A stretch of 5,775 nt of DNA from Bryobacterales bacterium (GTDB taxonomy: Bacteria > Acidobacteriota > Terriglobia > Bryobacterales > Bryobacteraceae). The notes under the pieces are model-generated. The model saw only the letters and a list, made by a program, of their open reading frames with translations. It was not told the DNA's origin and made no database searches. The stretch's first letter is position 1; the number at the start of each line of letters is the position of its first letter. The position numbers and the translations under genes were made by a program. The DNA lies in NCBI GenBank assembly GCA_003132905.1, contig PKZC01000348.1:45156-50930 (forward strand). The letters are read 5' to 3'. Positions 4,761 through 5,775 of the stretch are shown here, piece after piece.

Positions 4761-5775
4761 ATGTCATCAGTGCTCGCTCCCACCGAGGATCGTGTTTCAT
4801 CTTCCACCTTTTCCGCTTCACGTCTGTTCTGGCGCATCGGTGCCTTCTTCCTCATTCTGGCCGTTGAAGTAATTCTGATTTCTTCGCAGGCGCAGCATGT
4901 CGCCTTCAGCGGAGCGCACGGTTTAGCAGGCTTGTTGTTCACGTTGGGGACATGGAAGATCAGGGTTCCCATTACACTCGCGGTAATCTTTCTTCTGTTT
5001 TGGCAAGCGAAAGGCCGGCAGAACGTGCGCCGAATTTCGGCTTGGCAACTGGGGCGGGGAATCGCGTGGCGCTGGCTGGTATTGCATCTCGTCGCGATCT
5101 CGTTTTTCGCTTTGCTCTCGTCGAGGTTGTTGAATCACCCTTCCAATGACAATGCCATGAACGGCATGGTTCTTCTATGCCTGGCCTTGGACGCCGCCGC
5201 CGTTGTTTCGTGTGCGTTCGCTTTCTTGCCGGCCAAGCTATGGCGCGAGATTTTTCGCGGAACTGGGGACGCGTGGCTTTATGTGGTGGTGTTGGGCGTG
5301 GGAGCTTGTGTAGCGGCCACCGTCGCCGAGCGGATTTGGTATCCCCTGGCCCGTTGGACGCTCTTTCTGTCGGCGGCGCTACTACGCCCTTTCCTGCCTG
5401 GATTATCGATCGACCCCGCGGCCCGCGTTCTGGGTACTCCTAACTTTCTTATTGAAGTGGCGCCAGGATGTTCGGGCTATGAAGGTATCGGATTAATTCT
5501 AGTCTTCACCACCGCCTGTCTTTGGTTTTTTCGCCGGGAGTGGCTTTTCCCGCGTGCCCTTTTGTTGATCCCGGTTGGAGTGGCCACTATATGGTTGTCC
5601 AACGCGGTGCGCGTCGCTGGGCTGGTTTTTATCGGTTCCACCATGTCGCCCGATGTCGCGATGAAGGGCTTTCACTCACATATCGGTTGGATCTTGTTCA
5701 ACGCCGTCGCATTGGGGACTTGCTTGCTAGCGCGGCGCGTCTCGTGGATCACGGCTTCAGGACCAGTCGCTTCAG
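4761..5775 (+). CDS. xrtE: Exosortase, probably exosortase E/protease of the VPEID-CTERM system, 3' end beyond window
   Basis: The 338 visible residues form a multi-pass inner-membrane protein with hydrophobic segments near 26-42, 68-82, 104-120, 135-157, 171-188, 198-214, 242-257, 264-292 and 308-324. The exosortase catalytic residues are all present: C237 in APGCSGYEG (234-242), R284 in LSNAVRV (279-285), and H305 or H307 in GFHSHIGW (303-310). Exosortases are sortase-like transpeptidases that cut PEP-CTERM-type tails on exported proteins. The frame is still open at the window edge, past the usual exosortase length. This fits the exosortase E family, in which a CAAX-type (CPBP) protease domain is fused at the C-terminus, but that half is not visible. 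It lies 70 bp after the small VPEID gene. ATG 4761 is the first start in this frame after the stop at 4701. It has no close Shine-Dalgarno site, so expression may be low or coupled. Confidence 0.86.
   Translation, partial: MSSVLAPTEDRVSSSTFSASRLFWRIGAFFLILAVEVILISSQAQHVAFSGAHGLAGLLFTLGTWKIRVPITLAVIFLLFWQAKGRQNVRRISAWQLGRGIAWRWLVLHLVAISFFALLSSRLLNHPSNDNAMNGMVLLCLALDAAAVVSCAFAFLPAKLWREIFRGTGDAWLYVVVLGVGACVAATVAERIWYPLARWTLFLSAALLRPFLPGLSIDPAARVLGTPNFLIEVAPGCSGYEGIGLILVFTTACLWFFRREWLFPRALLLIPVGVATIWLSNAVRVAGLVFIGSTMSPDVAMKGFHSHIGWILFNAVALGTCLLARRVSWITASGPVAS

Noticed and set aside
5177..5443. Plus-strand open frame inside the exosortase region, with smaller ones at 4952-5149 and antisense
   Set aside because: The frame from 4761 stays open to the window end and carries the exosortase catalytic residues in order.

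Overview
The window looks like chromosomal DNA from a GC-rich Gram-negative bacterium, most plausibly an acidobacterium of the Solibacter/Bryobacter type. That placement is inference. It rests on protein style (CpaE-like ATPase, soil-type PQQ dehydrogenase without a cytochrome domain, VPEID-type sorting tail with a multi-pass exosortase) and on strong AGGAGGA ribosome sites at two starts. No rRNA, tRNA, CRISPR array, insertion sequence or phage gene is visible.

Left part (1-2661), signalling. A response-regulator receiver gene runs leftward out of the window (1-240, minus). Across a 117-bp divergent gap, two plus-strand genes lie 27 bp apart. The first is a CpaE/TadZ-like protein (358-1524) with a pseudo-receiver and a MinD/ParA-type ATPase domain whose Walker A lacks the usual second lysine. 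The second (1552-2661) has a decayed histidine-kinase-like front half, with Asn where the phospho-His should be and no recognisable ATP-binding boxes, joined to an intact receiver. The set looks like a phospho-signalling and protein-positioning module. No other Tad pilus genes are in view.

Middle (2669-4285, minus). A secreted pyrroloquinoline-quinone beta-propeller dehydrogenase ends 7 bp from the pseudokinase gene, tail to tail. It has the vicinal Cys pair and an Asp-Tyr-Asp motif of the kind that marks lanthanide-dependent enzymes. The usual metal-ligand Glu is Asp.

Right part (4286-5775). A divergent promoter region leads to a 55-residue protein that is almost only a signal peptide plus a VPEID-type C-terminal sorting tail. 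A hairpin follows, then a multi-pass membrane exosortase (Cys, Arg and His catalytic residues all visible) that runs off the window. Pairing of a tiny VPEID protein with its own exosortase matches the exosortase E/protease (XrtE) system. The fused CAAX-type protease half expected for that family would lie beyond base 5775. This enzyme-plus-minimal-substrate cassette is the most interesting part of the window: the substrate has almost nothing left to display once both signals are removed.
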